Source: Elusimicrobiota bacterium (GTDB lineage Bacteria > Elusimicrobiota > Elusimicrobia > FEN-1173). From it: DNA of 64,000 nt. The stretch's first letter is position 1, and the number at the start of each line of letters is the position of its first letter. The notes under the pieces were generated by a model that was given only the letters and a program-made list of their open reading frames with translations, had not been told where the DNA came from and ran no database searches. Below, in pieces: positions 63,001-64,000 of the stretch. The translations under genes and the position numbers were made by a program. The stretch is taken from NCBI GenBank assembly GCA_016788905.1, contig JAEURZ010000012.1, forward strand, positions 23,037 to 87,036. Reading direction: 5' to 3'.

Positions 63001-64000
63001 CCCCACAGCCCCCACCAACTGGCCTTTCTCGTTAAAGCTGTAATTCACACTCGCCACACTTCGGCTATATCCGTGCGCCCCCGTGTCCGTCATCTTCGTG
63101 AACACACCGTTCACCACGGTGGCCGTGTAGCTCGTCGTCACGCTCTTGACCACCTGCGCCTGACCCACGATCACCCGATAGGTATTCTCAACGCTGAACG
63201 TCGTTGGCTGGTCCACCATCTCCCCAGCGTCCACGATCTCGTTTTGGTTTGTGTCCGTCCACACCTCACTGTTCTGGTCCCCCACCGTGGACCCCACAGC
63301 CCCCACCAACTGGCCTTTCTCGTTAAAGCTGTAATTCACTGTGGTCACGCTTCGGCTATACCCATGGGCCCCCGTGTCCGTCATCTTCGTGAACACACCG
63401 TTGGACACCGTCGCCCCGTAGCTCGTCGTCACGCTTTGCACCACCTGCGCTTGCCCCATAATCACCCGATAGGTATTCTCCACGCTGAACGTCGTCGGCT
63501 GGTCCACCATCTCCCCAGCGTCCACGATCTCGTTTTGGTTTGTGTCTGTCCACACCTGACTGTTCTGGTCCCCCACCGTTGACCCCACAGCCCCCACCAA
63601 CTGGCCTTTCTCATTAAAACTGTAATTCACCGTGGTCACGCTTCGGCTATACCCATGGGCCCCCGTGTCCGTCACCTTCGTGAACACACCGTTCACCACG
63701 GTGGCCGTGTAGCTCGTCGTGACGCTCTTCACCACCTGCGCTTGCCCCACGATCACCCGATAGGTATTCTCCACGCTGAACGTCGTCGGCTGGTCCACCA
63801 TCTCCCCAGGGTCCACCACGTTGTCTCGGTCCGTGTCTGTCCATACCTCACTGTTCTGGTCCCCCACCGTTGACCCCACAGCCCCCACCAACTGCCCTTT
63901 CTCGTTAAAGCTGTAATTCACCGTGGTCACACTTCGGTTATACCCATGGGCCCCCGTGTCCGTCATCTTCGCGAACACCCCATTTACCACGGTGGCTCCG
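36058..64000 (-). CDS. Giant surface protein (over 9,310 residues), N-terminus beyond right edge
   Basis: One frame is open from the right edge to a TAA at 36058. From N to C it shows several regions. 64.0-52.7 kb holds dozens of YD-like repeats (Y-x-F-N-x-x-G-Q-L-x-G-A-x-G), many followed by an EF-hand-like loop such as DTNQNEIVDAGE and by TYxVIxGQAxVVKSVT. 52.6-52.3 kb holds several hydrophobic helices right after the last repeat. 51.5-51.0 kb is an acidic, Val/Glu-rich linker. 50.9-43.9 kb is a long beta-rich region. 43.7-42.0 kb is Gly/Ala-rich hydrophobic stretches. 42-38.4 kb is mostly helical with a coiled coil. 38.3-38.0 kb is membrane helices, and the C-terminus carries HEMAH. YD/Rhs-type arrays usually form large extracellular shells or adhesins, so a role in cell-cell contact is plausible. 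The real start, signal peptide and total size lie outside the window. Codon use and frame are intact throughout. Confidence 0.88.
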   Translation of the reverse strand, partial: GATVVNGVFAKMTDTGAHGYNRSVTTVNYSFNEKGQLVGAVGSTVGDQNSEVWTDTDRDNVVDPGEMVDQPTTFSVENTYRVIVGQAQVVKSVTTSYTATVVNGVFTKVTDTGAHGYSRSVTTVNYSFNEKGQLVGAVGSTVGDQNSQVWTDTNQNEIVDAGEMVDQPTTFSVENTYRVIMGQAQVVQSVTTSYGATVSNGVFTKMTDTGAHGYSRSVTTVNYSFNEKGQLVGAVGSTVGDQNSEVWTDTNQNEIVDAGEMVDQPTTFSVENTYRVIVGQAQVVKSVTTSYTATVVNGVFTKMTDTGAHGYSRSVASVNYSFNEKGQLVGAVGSTVGDQNSEVFTDTNRNGIVDAGEMVDQPTTFSVENTYRVIVGQAQVVKSVTTSHTATVVNGVFTKVTDTGAHGYSRNVTTVNSSFNERGQLVGATGTTEGQQNSEVWNDSNRNGNVDPGEMIDQPVVSNGVNTYAVIAGQAQVIRSETTNWSARLENGVFTKIMDPGAHGYSRSVSTVNYTFNERGQLISATGATIGEQNSEVWTDRNRNGLLEAGEMVDQASMFQVENTYGVIMGQSQIVKSVTTSWSARLVNGVFNKITNPLSEGFSLSVSTVQNRYNERGQLMGTTGWTDFDSSQVTFKSVEDWAGLIKSGGSVQVVFDATDGKFDDEHYSGLQDPLGPLKAGETYTLQLRSNGGTVATGYHQETGIGETVYSSSPFDIENNEIAVWRNRFSFNEKGEVFDSRFGLVGHFSTGEGPSSSSWVNLGDTNRDGVRQSNETWETEAQRSKSHTENTYVILGGQSLVSKSVTESWACDAQGNAITSSSTHGYSHSIMTTLYSHNDKGQLMGVSGGESVSRGNVEVRSPKRNGAGLIVGDTNQNNLLEDTETWTYEWVDQGTESVTTNTYNIIHGQAVVVKALTVSWALNPAGDRILDPKMEGYNHSVTTVHYDFNDKGQLVKAVGETTGRSNGGKQFSVQMDALGNIQGDTNNNGVEENGEVWEFSETDLWNDFETVNSYVVLQGQALVASSVTESWSLNDAGNRIRDARLANYNYSKSTVDYRYNDLGQMEGATGLSVGGANNGKTLTVEQNGDGSIFGDSNKDGIRQANEEWRFVESPQGSDSETVNTYAVVQGQAVVVKSESKNYATDPAGRRISDPNAHGYSLSQTTVQYHYNGKAQLEGASGWTVGMSNIKVLADSRQGTTGAGDWINQRTESLTTNTYAIINGQAAVMKSVTQSWAADAQGKRISDVGSHGYNRTVTTVYNRYNARGQLVGAVGSSLTRSTLEVLSQNSGVDRWVDQMTESATTQTYIIVMGQAVVLKSVTTSDALDPQTGAVVGPQQNGYNHSVSSVNNQYNEHGQLIGSSGGTTSKLNFQVLKDSRNGTEDATAWTNQRSESVTQNSYVVVAGQAVVTQSVTESWACDGNGTRYAPGTHGHNDTRATVQYTYNPKAQLMGATGTTTGVSNVEVRTPRQDENGFFVGDANQNGLKDDGESWSFTLVDQSTESKTENIYAVIAGQSVVVRSVTESWALGADGTRITNDRSQGFNHSVSSVNYSSNSRGQLTGAVGRSDGRSNGGKLLTADRDATGKIRGDLNDNGVQETGESWSFTSEDMRSEFATTNAYLVVMGQAQVKTSVTESWALNQSGNRILIDTLRGYSYSRSQVDYRYNSKGQLIGADGNSNGRSNSGTVLTVKRDGNGRIVGDENNDGIQQSNETWIIDTTPQRTDVETVNTYAVVQGQAVVATGVTQSWSVGADGVRVTDDSDHGFSFNQSTVNYSYNTLGQLTGATGWSDGRSNVQVLTQLNGEDSWVAQRSESHTDNSYEVFMGQAVVMKSVTQSWACDVSGFRIVRESDHGYSHSVTTLFNRYNALGQMESVSGSTRTRSNVEVLKNSHIHANLNDPNAWVDQITETMTQNAYAVILGQAVILKSHTKSWAVGENGTPILDALAHGFSYSETHVRYIYNGLGQMTSAVGHTTGRQNQKVWTDTNQDGTVEAQVNQSTETETTNVYAVIQGQAVAIQSVTETWGVGDDGQRVTDVGTHGYSHNINRVDYRFSDKGQLLGATGKIKSEQNQKVLTIFDGVTTEKDQLSVTETTNAYKIVFGQAVVVASHSETWQAKQVGNDFVKQTDPSVHGYSHSTNWVNSTYNQRGQLIGATGGGASQQTQWVNTLVNGATQTVPQYSMSEVTNTYAIIRGQAVVVKATTETWGAQEGVGGGFRKVLAPSSEKAYTYSNSSTQYQFNGEGQLIGATGAGHSVTQSMVLDASQGQTVEKMVESSSSLTNQYVILRGQAMLVLSIDTSRSITGATTTDSSSRVRYAYDSFGRLVSAVGTNSATTHTLNADGTISVTTSNGTNDYVIFSGQSVLSKSVSESTTQAGPSVTRSTMVTNYQLDRETGRLVGATGRSESTATTTNKETYVDQNGNIVMNDAWVSYTTNTSESDMTYWVINGVAVVKTTTGTSTTTNANSTSRTESTQTNHSNAYGQVTGATGTSTTTTDTEVVHGNGLEHIISFTSATNVYAPIWGQAALVSSTTTSNRNVVGNTTTDSQSYTNYTYTALGQMMGGEGTSTSVSRTTNADGTVDRSDTNTTNYFGNAWGQAVLTRSIQTTSGWNVSQTVQNTSITTTDYYYSNGAMIGAKGALTGTKTEKVLSDGEAEGTQQNIDLVTTKTGTTYFRVLQGQAVVDWVYQKEESIVGKKNETYSSWTYNDYNSKGQLIGVRNSFTRHSDTTEAAHLTPSDLNKVDGYTTTTSRAYGNTFFEIQHGQAQATRTDQVTTNTSSQGKGIEQSTARTWLSYNANGQLTGSSTVSNSAQNTYNDDGTWSQSYSRTTSNASLMNGELQSQPSLTVSYTPDREGGAFDSISWDGFPPAVENVLAMIPEFMGRASSLANNDEALQAELRGLSGTISWSRMTTSYNAKGQVTGGSSVSSSGSNKLVYNDVNRNSSVWDDGGYTFLPSYSSTFSRYGVQNGSTAIRFTETSSKSFSPTDSSHSHSTINYYYDTLGSLKGGRGETTSVGASSVYNSETQTYTTAYSYSDGYEIYGAIDGHSVLLSRYSFARDENTASPEEFTQSYTQYTVGPDGRSSKADISTYQRSLLFHDPDGDGVGSYVAKGSWSTSTQTFTTRGGESLVATQKNSSSNTNHDGSSDSQTITTTYSYDGAGRLYAASGSGTTTSNDGDGRATTGTMTQSYWIINGQAMIKSSVSNSTTTGKSSSVSSMTTDYRYGGQGQLISAYSYGTSSGNNGYQNGVLSTFWSEITQTYAIRNGQAVVLTVRNKTWTWPVIDGVGTTNINDSTTTNRYDRKNHLIGASAVGTITISSADTRGPSSYSFYSFKTDGWDGATSQMYWNLGWHKRHQYYVGSEGDRDYYQFNSDAYANEFTSNVVGSYIFGSGTSSQTFGIFYGVAKALSSNTSTSLNKYVTVRDVTVQRRYGYYRTLVINNFVDDYSHSGSYYRSSKYHETFVFDNTYQAYSNPTMYYSDRSSYDGNGKFIGLSEVTQGGYKPGFGNYSVTQIITGHDADHRATAYTEHSWNEGNGYSDTVRSGITYTDRNQEYSYTDYYSKNGGDTATVNVYSTVYDGAGLEIQKTQNVTWGNSHYGLVPGVDDGLEGWKNGSATFTTNTAYNSSNRVIATFTTGSGSGSNSELAKTRGYSNAFNFSSSRTNIQYDYLGRTLSNNYVTTAPGVQQGKKESRNRVVSVTTVGSSRFGGFDEFGRATSISNNYTRNVNRSRGSSNISNIVYNSLGNVVSQKENYWNFSKVGRIKTSTTGEKDVSFTYDAKNQLTARNETKIWENTRTSGGGGSAAGILKIVSIVATIAALVMMQPYAIQAVSPGMLLSTAQATNFAAFVGSLGLADVVVVAGIMAATAFVVNFAVTFAFTGDFSQALSAGIMAGIGAFVSVVGAHLFGSLDFFGLGDLAKGAFEGLSDGAKELVGGIAKFINELKQAFTGDSFPNGMTALKEIITRSIKEIVTTVVSDTMQEKNPNLGFLTGLVSSTLLGLMGFQTPTFTLNSKPFLNSVIRTVAGFAFTKMLGNDNAWLSDLLMSAVQLNDKSDGGVFNEFNPKALIKGLIDSLGSKLVGALQQRFGEYMYQQSGGLPNRLTAGAHIMVSGIRSFFSGMGERIVNGPRAEFAKKNNEYANPPSSNGNGSNLLTAVGAAPIQYNVGIIKGEEVSSRVESTSLPELIPTGEFDHSEELFELQLPERYSESNQPVSNYSSISPRGGDHLNDSMGNPMGPLGQSENSIPSGLSVEEFRGLNPVPSDPGLESIESSVLPEMTKTVSVRSVERNVPENTATVEGKEPVVPEEKKTVQTEDKKVEVATTDEDQAVETVDTEKAAKFRTQVAEAGNLSAPDKSILISLSDKQLNTLMDHIGSLDVIIEGSVKMVAATIGKEAVVSVEVKTEALVGQDAKMVAASGIKQETVTLELGLESNRVFVVFAVKGDLTHLKNVMLEAGATDEAIANSAKNLGDVLSSDALKNGSVTFVARISAATETEGAKGFLVAHVNVADLSAQEQARAAHWEVDTVEVKIDVETGAVTVGIEKTQEAFASAINTYAKTNNITDPKIAMQEFLKAGGIGDALSKTLTSLTGGDPTGIEKVKFTIDPKDATKSTAQIRVSLENKGMAGNLQSLVTGPMKGILAVLSQGAERAGDATAEVLLDGKGAVTDIEVDIPNNGGNLKAILPQMEGLPLEVLLRKMQALEGMAGLESVTSVKILSTNNKVVAAVEIDGSKLTDAARQLLKGNGVLPVDGVFAIGDNGQGGITNVSLRKEGGAVESLLAKYSNSSLSAAFVPLSTTLEVNGKEIKEDRKGTLMKEKGNENTDFYQVDGDAGVKFKGPVMHHDTKICDGEGTLVPRVIAVDKKTGETYIVEFDVIAKGGQGVKMGENVYLKGTITVKAGVNMGLKNGEGQVLMPTRGKDGAISYVSVSRTGKEAPVLALMRQGGEGQWNKVMKEFNMTDLVGQEIRVGDQWAAVKSVEGKNNFVDGKDLSSWTLTVSPMALGDGRTVTDVTMNGQFNIIGLAGHTEGPVSLLGGKVLVDSSKGTRWSMDGAGKISFEVGTRATLKGDANIQTGKDQAMVIPAGTELMAGKEGWQLNGGKDVAVAFQNKDGVAEEGILMANGADGKTPATFVLGQSGLAMVGLADVVIGKLTIDKGAGGAGESVRVHTEGTVSETKTGHVFGGIISLVNGQPTLVGEGAKLFAAQGESVKIAGHTLSEGAQVEVALGRLVNLSETGKVVLHLTETPGIKSADINVLFVGSQTVGKTTTENGTRVIVNNFEKVAGSGSLPGDILSRDTGEKVFLINDSHVSSFKLDETMKGSTLIQSNSNESLLTLVSDVSTLNQVGAEKGLKGGMNGMVSLSKADGPMVFAAEGKTTNGNKVVVQEWSATKGGEQPKGVVYLTDGKSLLSLDVDGRAISGSALGKINGEANDRQITSGLEFSVVDKESKEMKVALRGERADGKTGLFEGVAGATGGDNIRAVVLKGQIIELNGKTQEDRDVKGLNHGLGKTNAVGVARIMADDGKYTAVGKDGEGRQVLVGVEPKNGTGFAATKGADGLYDIVEAFGYATGKIVDLASAVRGKGSDVWSVSILNKKGSQWESTISKVTTPLSDGKSLIALMIKNTPKGRDSVLAGGLKALRAVMGFGGAGSSYATIHDGKGVSLGIGVVTRSGQVEGLLDKNSNKILRVSGGTLAAAGFMKSVGGIKIAVTRGPMDRVFTSLARAGGAMLGSKTGNVKIWVKGGEIRGASGTQLYLLGEKKTTELKVFSEGGRLFIKETFVSEFRDGITKDGIVSRSTYTSGQYAVMGKNGLSFRHLESYSNTHQLGYFDTLPAGTNVRMLMDLGTGDNGKSEAKWVTVTLKGTDPLREPSLGDSSGVRSRGINTLSLKGSGGAVLNVSRIGMMANQSFSAGDLYNAEFRSSSNVTLEIGSKALVGGVVAMAGSVESSGGSLEATFARDRQTGLLSLGEVTNGDLVAVVGQNLVVPAGNRFEISKVTDYMVDTSDGRKALLLEGFDSDRLGIVKDASVSALLFDTVKTGDRVSSVFNGFAGYGTVTNGGRDVRVSFLGKGEMFMVEPSQVKDLVMAQVDGVELGALIKGFEWDGKGGDLKTRVTYHLQGEDRIKVPAGAGEGGKLPEWVSASENLMGFGKAGETEYYQARPGTVGKVDALVIAGEEAGDAWHTVQVYPKVAGSTILAKTAGFEMKGVLVDQTITYQADGTRTIAGAEGGLRQTSLIIHPDGPNAARAQWGALEGGPARLAKLDGTLGTATSSSYQLDVKRDGQVDLSRTGLNKSGETLYTLVARAGMGDEVQGKQVSVQGTVKGGIQILARLNMENTDKESRVVSVERGVAFKEEKGRIVVGTGIETANLLARSPLKDTPMTEGAMEKISERLTAVAHVGAGEQRVSMDFTSDGMIKTAVIRLSNSDLRISATRLADATVRAVDLKANKLDGGTVEYKAVSARENGKEFKAGVDKNGNRTWEGNRFSDEKGEKRLELIATVMVKDEVPAPGNQTGRLTYISMGSDYESLEGLIRMADGQDRLEVYKNENGQMKIDRENTFGAKVSREGEAISYTQTKSLGGGRTELIEYNAKTLEINGTANLGPVLSDGAIKTEITSAELWTSEGRRVVVSAERTDRLHTGETAHFGGTEYAGTILGSTLSLKNGEIGGPLFGGVSTTDQVDTRGFMEKASSLMGEALFNFIDRPAQALKAVVGSVVAYATSSYDVTFSPLEGFTVTRTSSGNDRLANEAFWDLGLHGSSTDSALGGWLTLFSSGLNVIPALGVRGLFASAGAVATTTSLTATRVTMTDLTLGAIGSHLAAPQFARGEIGSGLTTMGLFVLPGPALLAISKMVGATKAILANKVLGSLVRYSEGKVIAAGVGEAVAAKISGNMFSKVFGEAFTMRALGLNNVKEAARFGLLNVTADGAGAVVGRLTQLTGAQNFRQLSTFFGPGGGWALRRVGITSTAVNKAAVSRSFSGSLVVQSVVWVINPFARGVPALFQVSGKVLGKAENFMGLFTFPKVLLNVVVWGNPTNLFVSWEGLVPMLMSKMGVDFGLNPSTVTALQALVVLAPFLRGPAANSSGGGKVFASVENFSGVGKNVVTELFLKPYAVFRDAATIGRGVVVGTKQVFIGLSEVSGLTGIGNNLRQFGILLSERGPLSVGMKLGREIGKGFSTGIVGLERTVRDVTAFNTLAFGVGGIANTIVGGDAKVLFGGLINIPNFSAEGWEKALSGTAVTALQTATDPMMWAFGAMVGFARPVVGPLLQNVPFFGPFIKYINKFEFLVGGVWAKGKMGFFQRFTFEEGLKEKPIEMLATSLPHQASEVLQEMGDVVGKGGLRASAGLNRFSTNDSHASLMFSVEQYAAGVTSQATFLSAASEAGVTIPSSLLRQAGNDSQKIVNAALVTAILDSAEVQIRQVPTINVARVESALLDLANQLGDEQSNGLSEVADTLWTAAQLLSGPSVNFFNGESVVEAIGRQSENLVKAGRGAELALFAREAFTSIGTENNLGQMHQMVNALTQGTSQWDNTPGADNAARWGVLGNTADLLIGLKDMGLDVRVQSVLEARILTYLNTAVRSVPTRAQQTEGARAFVSALEGFAKEVQWRGMDLAGSLFGGLVASQSWLVQTSNSLEKNRSSDQMGLNEILGRLAERMDARGLNRGLEGAFLEAAQLDAHPEVGTLPISMTETLARGVMPFVEGVRSVAWAATEALGNTGQSGRLANTGQQAAHVLGDVASRMGNPIPNVMELEGVRGRAGVTLEAGAFSEARNLTLQLVKTLGEEAPRFIERSKLRELQTLVPLQGKDPKAFAAKIDEVLEGRFGKAFQVVGNVVTVGGMFLVGTHGLALAIPVLAVGGVINAFAPGAKSPMETIKSLSRVFKKDGFMATLKDKGFIAYGVPVISGASMGASNLIFGIGALLNAAGMLVSPLVLAVVSQSRALVQGRTWGEDRRAISEWSKLEAQGDWTLADLDSVTTNTDIQAATIFHLAALARGIEDTTLAEQMIANFSPAEKGSVTMDTLLKSPAVVNARIGLIRDAQEYQDLTSADEGTFLEFIGQSTKRYGEHLHGDQITTIVLETLPEIRADSSIPSKAESLAENILAGKPREATSGSFAMQLMVETLAERLLRSQAQVELGKENVDQQSVETKYNGALDQLGAVQSVRVLGHFMEMGLESSNDLAMEQIKYEHDRDRHILSRNLAVKRMNDLQEQLDAMSSPSVSGDENKMLDPEQQKNKEKILAELKQAETEVASFRGEISQAMWALRLIGIAHHVIKAGDSVQDSAEAETSAPWSDISSDGLFERRGLPLSVAPKGTSAEFSVPGVPAREKKNVVSAQPVVLDAQLEARAVGELTDGIGGYELRPSAEAAGQKVEFSPSARSAGEPAWIGNEPVAGVSSVKERAVEKIEASSLFDKDELDEFMEELDELQNEYNRIQDELRTSYGDAEKVDRLDREFREVDKRLQTVVSRIEQYDKENGTRLSASPKALAVRNTEKSVKGIFVQLKIRTINSSGSEVKYSLLQTLANVRSEIVGSAWAMLERLSRVKPLEKGSDVVDQIDKKRDPTTSGEKTVKKQTVHRASGFAVQSMQVGLVSGALTGLVVAPMLGFALAVVVGFVSAVVVAKGVDVWARREEGEELGFGGGLKKAVVVLLAAVGMAGAPTAAQGAVETAGVVRTGIPGMGSETLVGVRAGQAILLPGQPTAGGGLSVMASEMSRLGAGGVGHVHTEVHVLPNTPPYSLPDLMMNRRINGNVGALGKPSFDWVTNPEGTSVAFYRVMGNVVEQAQVTPQGKFEIVGTESVGAAVLRALRQGVNIEGHVTFGAKTVPLPLSVANAVALATVLPKEATLDDLGLPLDVLLKRIAQVEQAVATARAGSRMWNEQKDLRARSLAFMHVLAPELARLDPALSAILVDARLTGYLNEMGIETSDDELLASLEREIAGLKGVSLSRQTLNSLGAPGLTLTHSSLNVAAERMLNLMLTSEGIPSANRPNVTVVLHDRMDYLQAYQKSVRTPAFGKVPLAFIEGGKSSYVIHVQGGNRDAVLTAVAHEMAHAVLSGEGQSLAKTGETMVESLVQRSMPKDMARLSLLGFLEEIKAFHGKAGADVTPVRLWLGYQLTALIASRMAVGESSTRLNWETLRDADVKMAASLRDLANLPNVRVLLVAASELLSSAETVNEEILGRMTQLSGEWNQNSPESPLNVVVVDNLNGGMPGVLSARLAMKGEQGLPLFTVMSSDEVGVAVTPLAGESYGAIDFNKVGALLMGLLGQAPAGVRVLTGQKELWKNLLAEAMIGIKTAVEDIKKALEKIKVVSRAA
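36790..36864 (-). other. HExxH metallopeptidase-like motif in the giant protein
   Basis: AVAHEMAHAVLSGEGQ is encoded with HEMAH at 36850-36864. A Glu (TMVES) follows 18 residues after the second His, giving HExxH-x18-E, the spacing of gluzincin zinc peptidases. The preceding region (YVIHVQGGNRDAVLTAVAHE) fits a beta-strand leading into the active-site helix. It is the last recognisable domain, about 260 residues from the C-terminus. Confidence 0.6.
37985..38275 (-). other. Transmembrane segments before the metallopeptidase-like domain
   Basis: Two long hydrophobic Ala/Val/Gly-rich stretches (GLVSGALTGLVVAPMLGFAL and LAVVVGFVSAVVVAKGVDVW) are followed by KKAVVVLLAAVGMAGAPTAA ending in AQGA, which looks like an internal signal sequence with a cleavage site. 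This would place the C-terminal domain on the other side of the membrane. Confidence 0.6.
38580..38775 (-). other. Coiled-coil segment of the giant protein
   Basis: About 65 residues rich in Glu, Asp, Lys and Arg with heptad Leu/Ile/Val (for example LDEFMEELDELQNEYNRI, then VDRLDREFREVDKRLQ). It lies just N-terminal to the membrane helices and probably drives oligomerisation. Confidence 0.65.
52290..52600 (-). other. Hydrophobic multi-helix region after the YD-like array
   Basis: After the last YD-like unit and a GGGG linker come several apparent membrane helices (ILKIVSIVATIAALVMM, LADVVVVAGIMAATAFVVNF, AGIMAGIGAFVSVVGAHLF). In Rhs-type proteins the segment after the YD array often starts the variable effector part, so this may be a membrane-insertion region. 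Confidence 0.55.
52660..62110 (-). repeat. Diverged YD-like repeat array of the giant protein
   Basis: Many units of about 75-110 residues share Y-N-x-x-G-Q-L-x-G-A-x-G, a GQAxVxxSVT strand and a HGYSxS turn. Many contain an EF-hand-like loop (for example DTNRDGVRQSNE, DTNNNGVEENGE, DANQNGLKDDGE). Units become more irregular toward 52.7 kb, where Ser/Thr-rich forms without the loop prevail. A non-repeat insert interrupts at about 61.8-62.1 kb. Confidence 0.8.
62110..64000 (-). repeat. Exact 291-bp tandem repeats (97 codons each), continuing past the right edge
   Basis: The anchor coding NGVFxK recurs at 62228, 62519, 62810, 63101, 63392, 63683 and 63974, each 291 bases apart. The units from 62.9 kb to the edge are nearly identical in DNA, pointing to recent amplification or gene conversion. 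Each unit holds one YD-like motif and one EF-hand-like loop. Confidence 0.92.

Noticed and set aside
55810..63873. Many plus-strand frames rich in His, Arg and Pro opposite the giant repeat gene
   Set aside because: They repeat with the same 291-bp period because they mirror the coding repeats on the other strand. None has independent features.
62110..64000. Possible CRISPR-like array because of regular repeats
   Set aside because: The repeat unit is 291 bp with no unique spacers and is fully coding, so it is a protein repeat array.
1..64000. tRNA, rRNA or replication origin
   Set aside because: No cloverleaf with a CCA-type end, no conserved rRNA segment and no DnaA-box cluster was seen on either strand.

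Overview
This window looks like a piece of a Gram-negative-type bacterial genome carrying giant surface-protein genes. Two very long reading frames (3,335 codons, and more than 9,310 codons) and a third long one with a shared N-terminal domain recall the giant proteins of the Omnitrophota/Elusimicrobiota part of the tree. That placement is an inference from protein style only, because the window has no rRNA or other phylogenetic marker.

Left part (1-16 kb), almost all on the minus strand. At the edge is a partial exported protein with a ChaN/TraB-like domain, then a putative methyltransferase and a Fic protein. Next, read right to left from 15.9 kb, comes a branched-chain amino acid operon: a Val/Leu-rich leader peptide with terminator (attenuator), a fused ilvN-ilvB, ilvC, psd, pssA, leuA, leuC, leuD, a PilZ gene and leuB. 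Many of these genes overlap by 4 bases or by stop/start fusion, so they are probably co-transcribed. The phosphatidylethanolamine genes psd and pssA sit in the middle.

Middle part (16-25.6 kb) is accessory. It holds a RAYT-type transposase remnant inside a 13-bp inverted repeat, a DUF2283 gene next to a broken partner gene, a fibre-like exported protein, a higBA toxin-antitoxin pair with an operator inside its promoter, a histidine kinase/response regulator pair, a second fic gene broken by a frameshift, and a stand-alone receiver protein. Several start codons lie only 7-11 bases downstream of good -10 boxes, so leaderless or near-leaderless mRNAs look common here.

Right part (25.8-64 kb) holds two giant genes facing each other. 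The plus-strand gene joins a ChaN-like domain to two tandem Lon-like modules (AAA+ plus S16 protease), the second with its catalytic Lys replaced by Arg. The minus-strand gene runs off the right edge. It has a long array of YD-like repeats, many carrying an EF-hand-like loop and the outermost in exact 291-bp units, then hydrophobic, beta-rich and helical regions and a C-terminal HExxH metallopeptidase-like domain. The ChaN-like domain and upstream TTGTnACAA boxes are shared between the left-edge gene and the Lon-like giant, which suggests co-regulation. Three copies of a short GC-rich palindromic repeat lie between genes.
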